A program made the translations under genes and the position numbers. Below the pieces are notes generated by a model. The model was not told the origin of the DNA. It ran no database searches and saw only the letters and a list, made by a program, of their open reading frames with translations. Below, in pieces: positions 1-8,893 of a stretch of DNA of 62,677 nt. Each line of letters opens with the position of its first letter. Within the stretch, counting starts at the first letter, position 1. The stretch comes from JBEIVB01 sp040374085 (GTDB lineage Bacteria > Bacteroidota > Bacteroidia > UBA4408). The DNA is taken from contig JBEIVB010000005.1 in the NCBI GenBank assembly GCA_040374085.1, positions 1 to 62,677 of the forward strand, given 5' to 3'.

Positions 1-464
1 CCAACCAACTGCTCAGCCGGGTTTCTATGGCAGAGATGACCTCCTACATGCAAAACGTGCTGCTGCGCGATACCGATCAAATGAGCATGGCGGTGGCTTT
101 GGAGGTTCGTGTGCCGTTTTTGGACTATACCTTGGTGGAATACGTCATGCGCCTGAGCGATGCATTAAAACAACCCACAACGCCCAAGAGGCTGTTGGTT
201 TCGGCACTGTCTGATCTGCTTCCCGAGGCCGTTGTGAACCGCCCCAAGATGGGCTTTACCCTGCCCTGGAAACATTGGATGAAAAACGATTTGAAAACCT
301 TTTGTGGCGATCATTTGCGTGCACTGGAGCAACGCGAGTATATGGTTCCCGGAACCATGACCGACTTATGGGAGCGTTTTTTAGCCGACGATCCTCGGGT
401 TACGTGGTCGCGGATTTGGTATCTGGTGGTGCTCGAACATTGGTTGCAGCGTCATGTCCACTGA
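1..464 (+). CDS. Asparagine synthase (glutamine-hydrolysing), C-terminal fragment
   Basis: The open frame runs in from the left edge (first full codon at base 3), so this is the last ~154 residues of a larger protein. It matches the C-terminal part of the AsnB synthetase domain: a block with LLRDTDQMSMA followed by LEVRVPFLDYTLVEYV, then NRPKMGFTLPWKHWM. These are the segments that surround the ATP/aspartate site in AsnB-type amidotransferases. The N-terminal glutaminase domain and the PPi-loop lie outside the window. Its stop overlaps the start of the next glycosyltransferase by 11 bases, so the two are probably co-transcribed. AsnB paralogues of this kind are common in Bacteroidota exopolysaccharide clusters, where they may amidate a sugar acid; that role is inference. 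A full-length paralogue lies at 45094-46974. The family call is firm, the substrate is not. Confidence 0.9.
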   Translation, partial: NQLLSRVSMAEMTSYMQNVLLRDTDQMSMAVALEVRVPFLDYTLVEYVMRLSDALKQPTTPKRLLVSALSDLLPEAVVNRPKMGFTLPWKHWMKNDLKTFCGDHLRALEQREYMVPGTMTDLWERFLADDPRVTWSRIWYLVVLEHWLQRHVH

Positions 465-1605
465 TACCCGCTTGCACGTAGGTTTGTTTATCGATTGGTA
501 CCTACCCGGTTACCGAGCCGGAGGCCCCATACAATCCATGGCCAACCTGGTGGCGCACCTCTCCTCTGATTTTCGGTTTTCGGTGATTACCCGCGACACC
601 GATTACACCCAAACCACCCCCATGCCCAACATTGTCTCCAATGCCTGGAATGAATTGGAGAACGGCACGCGTGTTTATTATTTTTCTTTTCAGGCATTGA
701 GCTATTCCTCCATGCTTGCATTGGTTCAGGCAGAGGGCTTTGATGCGGTTTATGTGAACGGCATCTTCTCCCGGGCCTTCTCTCACTGGCCGTTGAAAGC
801 TGCTGCTGCGGCAGGGGTTGCCCACCGCGTAATTGGAGCACGCGGAATGCTGGCACCTGGAGCCCTGGCGCAAAAAGCCATAAAAAAGCGTCTGTTTTTA
901 TGGTATGCTCGTTATGGAACCCTTTTTTCGGGATGCCGCTTTCACGCCACCAATGCCGAAGAGGCGGCACAAATAGCGCGGTGGTTTCCCGGGTGGCCGG
1001 TGCACACCGCAGGTAATCTTTCCAAGCCGCTGTCGGCAACCATGCCAGCTCACGAGGAGAAGGAAAAGGGCGTGCTCCGTTTGGTAAGCATTGCCCGCAT
1101 TGCCCCGGAAAAGAACTTGTCTTTTGCTCTGGAGTGCATACTCCACGCCAACGTGCCGGTGCGCCTCAGCATCTACGGGCCTGTTTACGACGAGGGCTAC
1201 TGGCAGCATTGTCTTGATCTTATAAAAAAGCTTCCTGTTGGAGCCTCTGCCCAATACCACGGAAGCCTACCTCCTTCAGAAGCAGCGGGGGTACTCGCTC
1301 GCCACGATGCTTTGTTTCTGCCCACCTTGGGCGAAAACTTTGGTCACATCGTACTGGAGGCTTTTCAGGCCGGGGTTCCCGTGCTCATCAGCAACCGCAC
1401 ACCTTGGCGCAATCTGCAAGAAAAAAATGCGGGATGGGATTTGCCGCTCGAGGATCCTAAGGCATTTGCAGATGCCTTAGATAAGCTGGTTGCCATGGGA
1501 CAGCGTGAGTTCGATGGCTTGCGCTCAGGCGCGTTTTCCATTGGCCTTGCCTATGCGCAAGACGCTCAGGTGGTGGAAGACAACCGCCGCTTATTTATGC
1601 CCTGA
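454..1605 (+). CDS. Glycosyltransferase, family 4/1 type (GT-B fold)
   Basis: The 383-residue protein begins with FIDWYLPGYRAGGP, an N-terminal block typical of GT4 polysaccharide glycosyltransferases. The C-terminal nucleotide-sugar domain has IARIAPEKN near residue 212 and TLGENFGHIVLEAF near residue 291, which carries the conserved Glu residues that contact the donor sugar. There is no signal peptide, so it should be cytoplasmic or membrane-associated. It overlaps the end of the asparagine synthase gene by 11 bases, implying translational coupling. It is convergent with pheT with only one base between the stop codons, and I see no hairpin terminator there. Donor, acceptor and linkage cannot be read from the sequence. 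It is probably the last gene of a polysaccharide operon that begins to the left of the window. Confidence 0.88.
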   Translation: MSTDTRLHVGLFIDWYLPGYRAGGPIQSMANLVAHLSSDFRFSVITRDTDYTQTTPMPNIVSNAWNELENGTRVYYFSFQALSYSSMLALVQAEGFDAVYVNGIFSRAFSHWPLKAAAAAGVAHRVIGARGMLAPGALAQKAIKKRLFLWYARYGTLFSGCRFHATNAEEAAQIARWFPGWPVHTAGNLSKPLSATMPAHEEKEKGVLRLVSIARIAPEKNLSFALECILHANVPVRLSIYGPVYDEGYWQHCLDLIKKLPVGASAQYHGSLPPSEAAGVLARHDALFLPTLGENFGHIVLEAFQAGVPVLISNRTPWRNLQEKNAGWDLPLEDPKAFADALDKLVAMGQREFDGLRSGAFSIGLAYAQDAQVVEDNRRLFMP

Positions 1606-1606
1606 A

Positions 1607-4036
1607 TCAGCCCCGCAACTCAGCACCCACCTCTTTCCGAAAGGCATTCAGCAACTTCGACACCACCTGCTCAATCTCCTGATCGGTGAGTGTGGCCTCG
1701 GGATTGTATAAGGTAAAACCAATGGCGTATGATTTCTTTCCGGCAGGCAACTTATCGCCTTGATAGACGTCGAAGAGGTTGATGTTCTTCAGCCAGCGTT
1801 TCTCTGTTTTCCGGGCTAGGTCGGCAAGGGCGTTATAGGTAACCTGGTGGTCTACCACCAGCGCAAGATCGCGCCTCACCTCAGGGTATTTGGGCAGTTC
1901 GGCAAACCTAGGCGTGGTTCCGGCCGACTTCATTAGGGCCGGCCAATGCACTTCAGCGTAGGCCACTGACTCTTTTACGCCATAGGCTTTTCGTGCAGCC
2001 TGTCCAACCCAACCAATGCGGGCCAGCAGCATGCCCGATGAGGTATATTCCAAGACCTCTCCTTGCCACGATGCATCGCTGCGGATACTGGTTTCGAAGG
2101 ACACATTGAGCCGCTTGAACAAACGTTCGGCCAAACCTTTCAGCACAAAAGGGTTGCTGGGTGCAGATGCCTGCATCCAGGTTTCCGGCATACGCTTGCC
2201 TGCTGCCCACAAGGCCAGCATGGGTTCTTCCACGATGCTTTGGGTTTCGGGCGATTGACCATAAACCTTCCCAAACTCAAAATAAAGCCCATCCGGGCGC
2301 TGTCGGTTTCGGTTGTGGGCGATGGTTTGCAGTCCACCCGGCAGCATGCTGGGGCGTAGAACGTTGAGTTCAGAAGAGAGAGGATTCAGCAACCCAATGG
2401 GCTGCCCGGCACCTTGTACCTCGGCCTGCGCCAGCTGAGCTGCACCTTGAAGCGACATGGCCATGATTTCTAGAAAGCCCTGTGCTACCAACCACTCCGA
2501 TGCCAACTGCTGTAGGCGTTCGCCCATTTGAGGTGCTTGCATGTGGGTGTTTACAGATACTTTTCCCGGCAGGGGCACACGGTTGTAGCCGTAGATGCGC
2601 AACACCTCTTCGGTAACATCGGCCTCGCGTTTAACATCCACCTTTGCAGACGGTATCCTAAGCAGGAATGCCTCTTCCGATTGTTCGAGGAGCTCAATGC
2701 CCAATCCTTCAAGAATGCGCAACAGGTCGTTGGTTGGAAGAGTGTAACCGATGAGGTCGAAGGCTTTTTTGATTCGGTAGGAGAGGGTAACCGGCTGAAT
2801 GGATTCGGCCTCTACTGCGCGAATTTGGCCGCTTACATGGGCGCCCCCGAGGGAACAAAGTAAATAGGCCGCTCTCTCCATGGCCCATTGGCACATACCC
2901 GGGTCTGTGCCTCTTTCGAACCGAAAGGAGCTGTCGGTCTTGATGCCGTGTCGGGCCGAAGTACGCCGTACTCGGGTGGGCCAAAAGCAGGCCGATTCCA
3001 ACACGATGCGGCGGGTGGTTTCTGTTACCCCGCTGTTGGCACCGCCATACACACCCGCAAGGCAAAGGGCCTGCTGGGCATCGGCAATCACCACGTCTTC
3101 GGCATGCAGTGCAATGCTTTTTCCATCGAGCAGGATGATGCTTTCTCCGGCTTTTGCAAATCGCACATCCAGTTTTCCGCCTGCTATTTTATCGGCATCA
3201 AAGGCATGCAAGGGTTGGCCGCATTCCCATAATACAAAGTTTGTAATATCCACCACAAGGTTAATGGGGCGGAGGCCAATGGCCTGCAGGCGATGCTGCA
3301 TCCATTCGGGAGAGGGTCCGTTGGTAAGGCCATCCAACACCAGAGTAAGATAGCGTTGAGCAGCATCTGCCTGAACCGCAACTTCGAAGCTATGAGCACC
3401 GGAAGGTAAGGGTAGGGTAGGGGGCAAAACCAAGCTGCGGGCTTCGCCGGCTGGGCGCTCCCAATCGAGGGCCACTAGGTCGCGCGCAACCCCCAAATGG
3501 CTGGAGGCATCTACGCGGTTTGGGGTAAGGCCAATCTCCAAAACCAAATCCTGTACAACTTTCAGGTAGTCGGCTACCGGCATGCCCACCGGAGCATCTG
3601 CCGGAAGTACCAGAATGCCGTTGTGGCTGCTACCAATCCCGATTTCGTCTTCGGCACACAGCATGCCTTCCGAAACAGCTCCCCGAATTTTGGATTTTTT
3701 GATCTCCAACGGTTCCCCCTCCATGGGGTGCAATAAAGCGCCCACGGTGGCCACAACCACTTTTTGACCGGCGGCTACATTAGGAGCACCGCACACAATC
3801 GAGAGGGGAGCCGCGCCACCAACAGAAACGGTGGTAAGAGAAAGGCGATCCGCATCGGGATGTTTGGCGCAGGTAAGCACCTCGCCCACAAAAAGCCCCT
3901 GAAGTCCACCCCCAACAGAATGCCAGGTAGAAATGCCTTCCACCTCAAGTCCGCAAGCGGTAAGGGCTTCGGCGGTTTCTGGTGCAGATGGGCAAGAGGA
4001 TAGGTAGGAGGAGAGCCAGGAATAGGAGATGTTCAT
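1607..4036 (-). CDS. pheT: Phenylalanine-tRNA ligase beta subunit
   Basis: PheT pairs with PheS in an alpha2-beta2 enzyme that charges tRNA-Phe. The 809-residue protein has the order expected of bacterial PheT. It starts with an N-terminal segment MNISYSWLSSYL, followed by an EMAP/OB-type tRNA-binding domain (EVLTCAKHPDADRL through SIVCGAPNVAAGQ, about residues 40-110). B3/B4 and B5 domains follow, and the protein ends in an FDX-ACB anticodon-binding domain (PKYPEVRRDLALVVD, then YNPEATLTDQEI). I chose the ATG at 4036 because the family starts there; an open frame extends 36 codons upstream without family similarity. pheS is not in the window, so the subunits are not encoded together here, which is usual in Bacteroidota. 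The gene converges on the glycosyltransferase at 454. Confidence 0.97.
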   Translation of the reverse strand: MNISYSWLSSYLSSCPSAPETAEALTACGLEVEGISTWHSVGGGLQGLFVGEVLTCAKHPDADRLSLTTVSVGGAAPLSIVCGAPNVAAGQKVVVATVGALLHPMEGEPLEIKKSKIRGAVSEGMLCAEDEIGIGSSHNGILVLPADAPVGMPVADYLKVVQDLVLEIGLTPNRVDASSHLGVARDLVALDWERPAGEARSLVLPPTLPLPSGAHSFEVAVQADAAQRYLTLVLDGLTNGPSPEWMQHRLQAIGLRPINLVVDITNFVLWECGQPLHAFDADKIAGGKLDVRFAKAGESIILLDGKSIALHAEDVVIADAQQALCLAGVYGGANSGVTETTRRIVLESACFWPTRVRRTSARHGIKTDSSFRFERGTDPGMCQWAMERAAYLLCSLGGAHVSGQIRAVEAESIQPVTLSYRIKKAFDLIGYTLPTNDLLRILEGLGIELLEQSEEAFLLRIPSAKVDVKREADVTEEVLRIYGYNRVPLPGKVSVNTHMQAPQMGERLQQLASEWLVAQGFLEIMAMSLQGAAQLAQAEVQGAGQPIGLLNPLSSELNVLRPSMLPGGLQTIAHNRNRQRPDGLYFEFGKVYGQSPETQSIVEEPMLALWAAGKRMPETWMQASAPSNPFVLKGLAERLFKRLNVSFETSIRSDASWQGEVLEYTSSGMLLARIGWVGQAARKAYGVKESVAYAEVHWPALMKSAGTTPRFAELPKYPEVRRDLALVVDHQVTYNALADLARKTEKRWLKNINLFDVYQGDKLPAGKKSYAIGFTLYNPEATLTDQEIEQVVSKLLNAFRKEVGAELRG

Positions 4037-4765
4037 GCCGATAAAAAAAGGTGCAGATTCATGAGCGGCTAAGGTAGCCATTTCCCGCCCAATGAAATCG
4101 ATGGCCAAGGCATAAAAAGGAACTGGGCTCCCTTGCCAAAGCAAGCGTCTCGCAGTTGGGGCTTAGGAAACCCATGAGCGAAGCCGAGTTCAGTTGTGCA
4201 TCGACCCGGCGGGTTTCCATAGCGTAGGTTAGATGAGCAGGTTGATTTTGTTTTTGGATTATCGCTCAAGCATACGAAGCATGGCCAACGTAATTTTTAA
4301 AGTTCGCTGCGCATCCTTTCCTTTAGTGTGTTGGAAAGGAAAATCAGGAGCTATAAAACTCATTTCGGTGAAAAAATGGATTGGGTAGCTGGGTTGCGTT
4401 CAAGACCAATTGCTGTTGATGTGCTGCTAAGGAAGTGCTTGGGTCGATTTGGCGGATGAAGCGTTTGTGCTCACAAAAAAAATGACAAATTTATTTGCAA
4501 AAGTGACGAAATTGATTATCTTAGATGGCCCGAACCCCAAACGGGAAAATACCTACTTGCTGTTTTTTTCATGTTTTGAAAAGGTTTTACATACAAGCAT
4601 AATATTGTACCTAATGGCTACCCATCTAATGAGCAAAAGTTTAGCTGTTGCAAATCTTGACAAGTTTCTGAAAAGTACATCAAATGAGAGCGTTATGGAG
4701 TTGTTTGGTTTAAATTGCATAAAGAAGTTAACGAATACATTAATATTATTTTAAAACATATATTT
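4037..4765. other. Gene-poor, AT-rich intergenic region between pheT and dinD
   Basis: About 730 bases separate pheT and dinD. A 101-codon plus-strand frame (4449-4754) has no recognisable domain and its composition follows the local AT-richness, so I do not call it. An 8-base inverted repeat, GGAAACCC at 4166-4173 and GGGTTTCC at 4211-4218, lies near the pheT end and has no T-tract. From about 4440 the base composition becomes visibly richer in A and T than the flanking genes, continuing through dinD to about 5890. I see no tRNA, transposase or phage gene. Confidence 0.5.
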
Positions 4766-5602
4766 ATGAAATCTGAAGAAATTAAAGCATTGTTTGTTCA
4801 ATTTGAATCAGCGGCAGTTGAACTTGAGGGCGTTGAATGTTGGAGCGCACGTGAATTGCAAGATTTGCTGGGATACAGCAAATGGGAAAACTTTGAGAAG
4901 GTAATTCTAAAGGCCAAAGATGCTTGCAGACATGCCGGCGAGGAAATTGAATACCATTTTCCTGACGTCAGGAAGATGGTCAAAATCGGCTCCAGAGCTG
5001 AGAAAGAGATAGATGACATACTCTTGACTCGATATGCTTGTTACCTCATTGCACAGAATGGAGACAGCCGAAAGCAGGAGATTGCGTTTGCCCAAAACTA
5101 CTTTGCTGTGCAAACCCGCAGGGCTGAGTTGGTAGAACAACGGCTGTTAGAATTTGAACGGGTAAAAGCAAGGGAGAAATTAAGTCGAACAGAGAAGCAG
5201 CTTTCTGCCATTTTGTATGAACGAGGTGTGGACAATCAGGGTTTTGCAGTAATCCGCAGCATGGGCGACCAGGCATTGTTTAGGTTGAATACACAGATGC
5301 TGAAAAGAAAGATGGGTGTTCCAGAGAGCCGGGCCGTTGCTGATTTTCTACCTACCATTAGCATTAAAGCAAAAGATTTGGCGGCTGAAATGACAGGCTT
5401 AAATGTGCAGGGAAAGGATCTGCAAGGGCAACGTAAAATTGAAAAAGAACATGTTGACAACAACCTGGCAGTAAGAGAAATGCTGACTAAAAGAGGCATT
5501 GTTCCAGAGAAATTACCTGCTGCCGAAGATGTAAAGAAACTGCAAAGGAAATTGGAAAGTGATGAAAAGAAAATGCTGAAGGGAGCAAAGAAGAAAAAGT
5601 AA
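4766..5602 (+). CDS. dinD: DinD-like DNA damage-inducible protein
   Basis: The 278-residue protein matches the DinD family. It has an N-terminal BRO/KilA-N-like segment (ECWSARELQDLLGYSKWENF, about residues 22-41) followed by VILKAKDAC and a conserved middle block (LTRYACYLIAQNGDSRKQEIAFAQNYFAVQTRRAE). The C-terminal half is helical and charged and ends in KKLQRKLESDEKKMLKGAKKKK-type sequence. In Escherichia coli dinD is LexA-controlled and its product inhibits RecA-mediated pairing in vitro; that is family knowledge. I chose ATG 4766 over the upstream in-frame ATG at 4715 because family similarity begins at MKSEEIKALF. The gene stands alone in a low-GC stretch with no other SOS or phage genes nearby, suggesting horizontal acquisition. 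I could not find a convincing LexA box. Confidence 0.9.
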   Translation: MKSEEIKALFVQFESAAVELEGVECWSARELQDLLGYSKWENFEKVILKAKDACRHAGEEIEYHFPDVRKMVKIGSRAEKEIDDILLTRYACYLIAQNGDSRKQEIAFAQNYFAVQTRRAELVEQRLLEFERVKAREKLSRTEKQLSAILYERGVDNQGFAVIRSMGDQALFRLNTQMLKRKMGVPESRAVADFLPTISIKAKDLAAEMTGLNVQGKDLQGQRKIEKEHVDNNLAVREMLTKRGIVPEKLPAAEDVKKLQRKLESDEKKMLKGAKKKK

Positions 5603-5891
5603 ACGATGTAGCTGTGCAGCCGAAAGCTGCTCGATCTTGGTTCCCAAACATACCCCTGTAGCAAAAGGCTTCACAGATTGTTTAAAAATTTTGATTTTAT
5701 CTTTTAGTTTTAATAATAAAAAAAATATAAAAATTATGAATTGGATTTGTATCAATCGTAATTAAATCCTTCAAGTTTCTTGTTGGGTGCGCACATTTCG
5801 TGTGCGATATTTGGGCTATAGGTTGAGTTTTCTATTTTCAAGTTTTTCCAACCTCTCCATAAAGGAAACGCTTAAACTGCTACCTTTCGGA

Positions 5892-7061
5892 ATGAATCAA
5901 CTGCAGATGAACATCATTCGATGTTTTCTTGTTTGCCTTGTATGCTGCAAGGCACCTGTTTATGCCCAATACATAGGGCATATAACATCCACTTTCACAG
6001 ATCCAAGTCGCAACAATCGCCTCGTATCGGCTGAAGTTTATTACCCTTCAACTTCTGCCGGTAACAACACACCTCTTGCTGTGGGTGTTTTCCCGTTGAT
6101 TGTCTTTGGGCACGGCTTTGTGATGGCCCCCAGCGCTTATCAAAACATCTGTACATCGCTTGTGCCCGAAGGTTACATTGTAGTGCTTCCCTCTACTGAG
6201 AGTGGTTTTTCACCCGCGCATGCGGCATTTGGCCAGGATTTGCGATTTCTTGTTTCTGAAATTCAAAGCAACGGGGTGGGAGCCCTAATTCCAAGTTCCG
6301 GAGTTGCTGCAAATGCCGCCATCATGGGTCATTCCATGGGTGGTGGGGCATCTTTTCTTGCCGGTGCAAACAACAATTCCATAGCCACCCTAGTTTCTTT
6401 TGCAGCGGCAAATACTAACCCATCCTCAATCTTGGCGGCAGTTCAGGTTTTGGTGCCCACCTTAATTTTTAGTGGCACCAACGATTGCGTAGCTCCACCC
6501 GCACAGCATCAGAATCTCATGTATGATTCTACTCAATCGATTTATAAAACTCAAATAAACATAACAGGAGGAGGACACTGCTACTTTGCCGAAAACAATT
6601 TCAATTGCTCTTTTGGCGAAGGAACCTGCTCGCCTTCTCCAACCATTTCTCGAGTGCAGCAACAAAGCACGGTTTCGGATTTTCTAAAGCCGTGGCTGGC
6701 CTACTTTCTGAAGGGAGACTGCCCTCAGGCACAGGTGTTTCAGGATTCTCTTTTTCAGAGTTCGCGCATTTCTTTTCGCCAAAGTCAACCCATCTCATGC
6801 GCGGCAACCCGTCTGGAAGGGTCTGTGAGCGAACGTGAGTTTTGGGTGTACCCCAATCCGGCCCACGGTTCCTTTACCCTGGTAGGCTATGCACCAGACC
6901 TAAACCGAATCTCGATTTTCAGCGCAGAAGGGTTGCAGGTAATGAACCTGAATGTGAGCAATGCAACAGCACAACAGACCTTCGATCTCTCGACATTATC
7001 GCCGGGAGTGTATGTGCTGAGGAGTATGCGTTATCAGCAAAAAGTAATGATTCTTCCGTAA
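5892..7061 (+). CDS. Secreted cutinase/dienelactone-hydrolase-like esterase with T9SS sorting domain
   Basis: This 389-residue alpha/beta hydrolase has a signal peptide ending near VYAQ (residue 26). The nucleophile elbow is GHSMGGG (Ser148). A probable catalytic Asp198 lies in GTNDCVAPP and a probable catalytic His229 in GGGHCYF. The C-terminal ~70 residues form a type IX secretion sorting domain, starting with WVYPNPAHGSF (about residue 318) and ending in SPGVYVLRS followed by a short basic tail. GHSMGGG and the D-x-VAP segment resemble bacterial cutinases and polyester hydrolases more than cytosolic dienelactone hydrolases. Six Cys residues around and after the acid-histidine region could form disulphides. 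It is therefore predicted to be exported by Sec and then T9SS to the surface or medium. ATG 5892 was preferred over the 35-codon upstream extension because it precedes the signal peptide; ATG 5907 is an alternative. The real substrate is unknown. Confidence 0.85.
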   Translation: MNQLQMNIIRCFLVCLVCCKAPVYAQYIGHITSTFTDPSRNNRLVSAEVYYPSTSAGNNTPLAVGVFPLIVFGHGFVMAPSAYQNICTSLVPEGYIVVLPSTESGFSPAHAAFGQDLRFLVSEIQSNGVGALIPSSGVAANAAIMGHSMGGGASFLAGANNNSIATLVSFAAANTNPSSILAAVQVLVPTLIFSGTNDCVAPPAQHQNLMYDSTQSIYKTQINITGGGHCYFAENNFNCSFGEGTCSPSPTISRVQQQSTVSDFLKPWLAYFLKGDCPQAQVFQDSLFQSSRISFRQSQPISCAATRLEGSVSEREFWVYPNPAHGSFTLVGYAPDLNRISIFSAEGLQVMNLNVSNATAQQTFDLSTLSPGVYVLRSMRYQQKVMILP

Positions 7062-7116
7062 GCACCGGGGTTGCCCAGATTCTTACCAAGCGCGTTAATG
7101 GGCCAATGCGTTTTGC

Positions 7117-7509
7117 TTATGCGCTGTATACCCTGAGCGAGGTTCCGGTTAAGCTGGTAAGGTATTTGGTAAGTGGGGTGTTGGCTGGGCCGTTGGTAAC
7201 AGCACCGGTCTCGGAGAAAGTGGCACCGTGGCGGGAGCAATAAAACCTTCCGTTGGTGAAGGTTACGTTTTGCCCTTCATGTGTGCATGCAGCAGATACC
7301 GCAATGTAGTTGCCACTCTGGGTGCGGGCCACAATTACTCCGTTCTGCACCAAGTATCCACCGTTTTGGGCCAGTGCACCGCTGCTTACATCCAGGGTAA
7401 AATCTACTGTGGTGCTGGTGGTGCTCTTTGCACAGCCCGAAAGGCATTGCTCAATAATAATGGCACCAACACCTATGCCGACCATGGAAAAAAATTGTTT
7501 GCGATCCAT
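7117..7509 (-). CDS. Rieske-type 2Fe-2S lipoprotein
   Basis: The 130-residue protein carries the Rieske cluster-binding pairs Cys75-Thr-His77 (CTHEG) and Cys91-Ser-Arg-His94 (CSRHG), spaced as in Rieske domains (C-x-H ... C-x-x-H). The N-terminus is a hydrophobic helix followed by a lipobox LSGC with the lipid-attachment Cys at 26, so it should be a membrane-anchored periplasmic protein. It is much shorter than a cytochrome bc1 Rieske subunit partner set would require, and no cytochrome b gene is adjacent. It may be a stand-alone electron carrier, but its partner is unknown. It is convergent with the T9SS esterase (55-base gap) and divergent from the hydrolase at 7578. Confidence 0.88.
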   Translation of the reverse strand: MDRKQFFSMVGIGVGAIIIEQCLSGCAKSTTSTTVDFTLDVSSGALAQNGGYLVQNGVIVARTQSGNYIAVSAACTHEGQNVTFTNGRFYCSRHGATFSETGAVTNGPANTPLTKYLTSLTGTSLRVYSA

Positions 7510-7555
7510 AAATTGGTTTTTTCCGAAGTACGCAAAACTTGAGTCATCCGTCGAT

Positions 7556-7563
7556 TAGCTTTG
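7556..7563 (+). promoter_or_regulatory. Bacteroidetes -7 promoter box for the hydrolase at 7578
   Basis: The octamer TAgcTTTG matches the Bacteroidetes sigma-ABfr/RpoD -7 consensus TAnnTTTG and ends 14 bases before the chosen ATG at 7578. I see no good TTTG at the expected -33 spacing, so this is a half-supported promoter. Confidence 0.45.
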
Positions 7564-7577
7564 TAAAAAAAACAAAG

Positions 7578-8369
7578 ATGAAGCAGATGTTCCTTTTTCT
7601 GATGTTGCTGGCTGCCTCAACTGCCATTGCCGAAGGTACCGATGCGGTTGCCGCGCGTGAGGTAAGCTACCCTGCTTTTGGTACCACCGGAAAGGGCATG
7701 GTGGCATGGGATTCTTCTTTTGCAGGGCCTAGGCCTGTTGTTTATGTATTTCCCGAATGGTGGGGCTGCAACGGCTACACGCGCATGAGGGCCAAGATGC
7801 TTGCTGGCTTGGGGTACTTTGCGGTTGCGGTGGATGTGTACGGTGAGGGCAAGCAAGCCCAAACACCCGAGGAGGCTCAGCAACTTGCGGGGCCATTTTA
7901 CGCCCAGCCCGGACGGGTGGGAAGTGTGCTGATGGCAGCCAGAAGCATGGCTTCTAAATTTCCTCAAGCCGACGTCTTGCGCGAGGCAGCTGTGGGCTAC
8001 TGCTTTGGCGGCACCATGGTGCTCAACCTTATGCGAAGGGCCGAAAAGCTTAGGGCCGTTGTGGCATTTCACGGCGGATTGAAAGGTCAGGCCCCAAAAG
8101 AGGGTTCAAAGGTACCGGCGGTGATGGTGTGCCACGGTGAAGCGGATTCCTTTGTACCCAAAAAGGAAGTGGATGCGTTTGAATCCGAAATGCGCCAACA
8201 ACACATTCCGTTTACCCTTAAGCGGTATGCCAATTGCACCCATGCGTTTACCAACCCCGATGCCACAGAAAATGGAAAGCGCTTTAATCTGCCTATAGCC
8301 TATAACGAAGCCGGCGATCAGGCATCATGGAAAGACTTAAAGGCTTTCTTGGCCACCCACTTCAAATAG
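7578..8369 (+). CDS. Exported dienelactone hydrolase family protein
   Basis: The 263-residue protein has a signal peptide (hydrophobic core through residue 18, AIAEG cleavage region), so it acts outside the cytoplasm. The alpha/beta hydrolase fold is marked by FPEWWGCNGY near residue 58 and by the dienelactone-hydrolase nucleophile elbow GYCFGG with Cys142 instead of Ser. A probable acid, Asp190 (HGEADSFVP), and His222 (CTHAFTNP) complete the triad. The E-W-W-G segment is typical of the DLH family. Dienelactone hydrolases open lactone rings in aromatic degradation, but many exported paralogues have unknown substrates and no catechol-pathway genes are nearby. ATG 7578 was chosen over the start at 7539 because it places the signal peptide at the N-terminus. 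Confidence 0.9.
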   Translation: MKQMFLFLMLLAASTAIAEGTDAVAAREVSYPAFGTTGKGMVAWDSSFAGPRPVVYVFPEWWGCNGYTRMRAKMLAGLGYFAVAVDVYGEGKQAQTPEEAQQLAGPFYAQPGRVGSVLMAARSMASKFPQADVLREAAVGYCFGGTMVLNLMRRAEKLRAVVAFHGGLKGQAPKEGSKVPAVMVCHGEADSFVPKKEVDAFESEMRQQHIPFTLKRYANCTHAFTNPDATENGKRFNLPIAYNEAGDQASWKDLKAFLATHFK

Positions 8370-8399
8370 TTCCCTTGCAAGGTTTATTTTACCTGTTTG

Positions 8400-8893
8400 T
8401 ATTATAAAAATACATCTTTCCCAAACCTGCAGGCAGAAGTTTTGACCGAAACCAATATCCATCCGCACACCCTCCGAAAATTCAATGTGCATGCCTGTGC
8501 TCTCTGCACTCATTCGCCCCAGAACAACCGGCTGCTGCCCGAATCCTTGTGCATCGCCTAAAATGCATCTTCGCGGTTGAGAAACAAACCCTCGTTTCCA
8601 TCTCTTACAGCAGCAAGATTTTTGTCGGCAACACGGGTCAGTCCGCCGGGTGCAGAGGCTCGGTAACCAACCCCGCTTTCGGAATAGCTTACCCCGGCCA
8701 CCCGTGGATGGATTCCGGTATTCAAATCAAAAAGGAGTTATGAGCTTTTATTGGACCTGTCTGAACTCTTGAGATCCGAGCCCATGTGCACCATATCGCT
8801 TTTGTTGCCGAAGGGCATAATGAATGTGATGTGCCGATCGTAGGTAACAGAGCAGTTAGCTGTCTGAAATCTGCGTAGCCTTTCATGGGTCAT
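8400..8893 (-). pseudogene. Probable decayed coding remnant, family unknown
   Basis: The minus strand holds a coding-like stretch broken twice. From ATG 8893 it reads 51 codons, including TYDRHITFIMPFGNKSDMV, to an in-frame TAA at 8738-8740. The same frame then stays open for 59 codons (LFDLNTGIHPRVAGVSYSES and onward) to a TAG near 8558. Just before that stop, a one-base shift would continue as GDAQGFGQQPVVLGRMS and further. Restoring the stop and the shift would give a protein of roughly 160 or more residues. I do not recognise the family. The alternative is ordinary non-coding DNA with fortuitous open frames; the in-frame continuity across a single stop is the main argument for a remnant. 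Confidence 0.35.

Noticed and set aside
4166..4218. GGAAACCC / GGGTTTCC inverted repeat as a terminator or binding site
   Set aside because: 37-base spacer, no T-tract, and it is upstream of pheT rather than after a gene; could be chance.
4449..4754. 101-codon plus-strand frame in the AT-rich region before dinD
   Set aside because: No recognisable domain, composition follows AT-rich background, and it overlaps the dinD upstream region.
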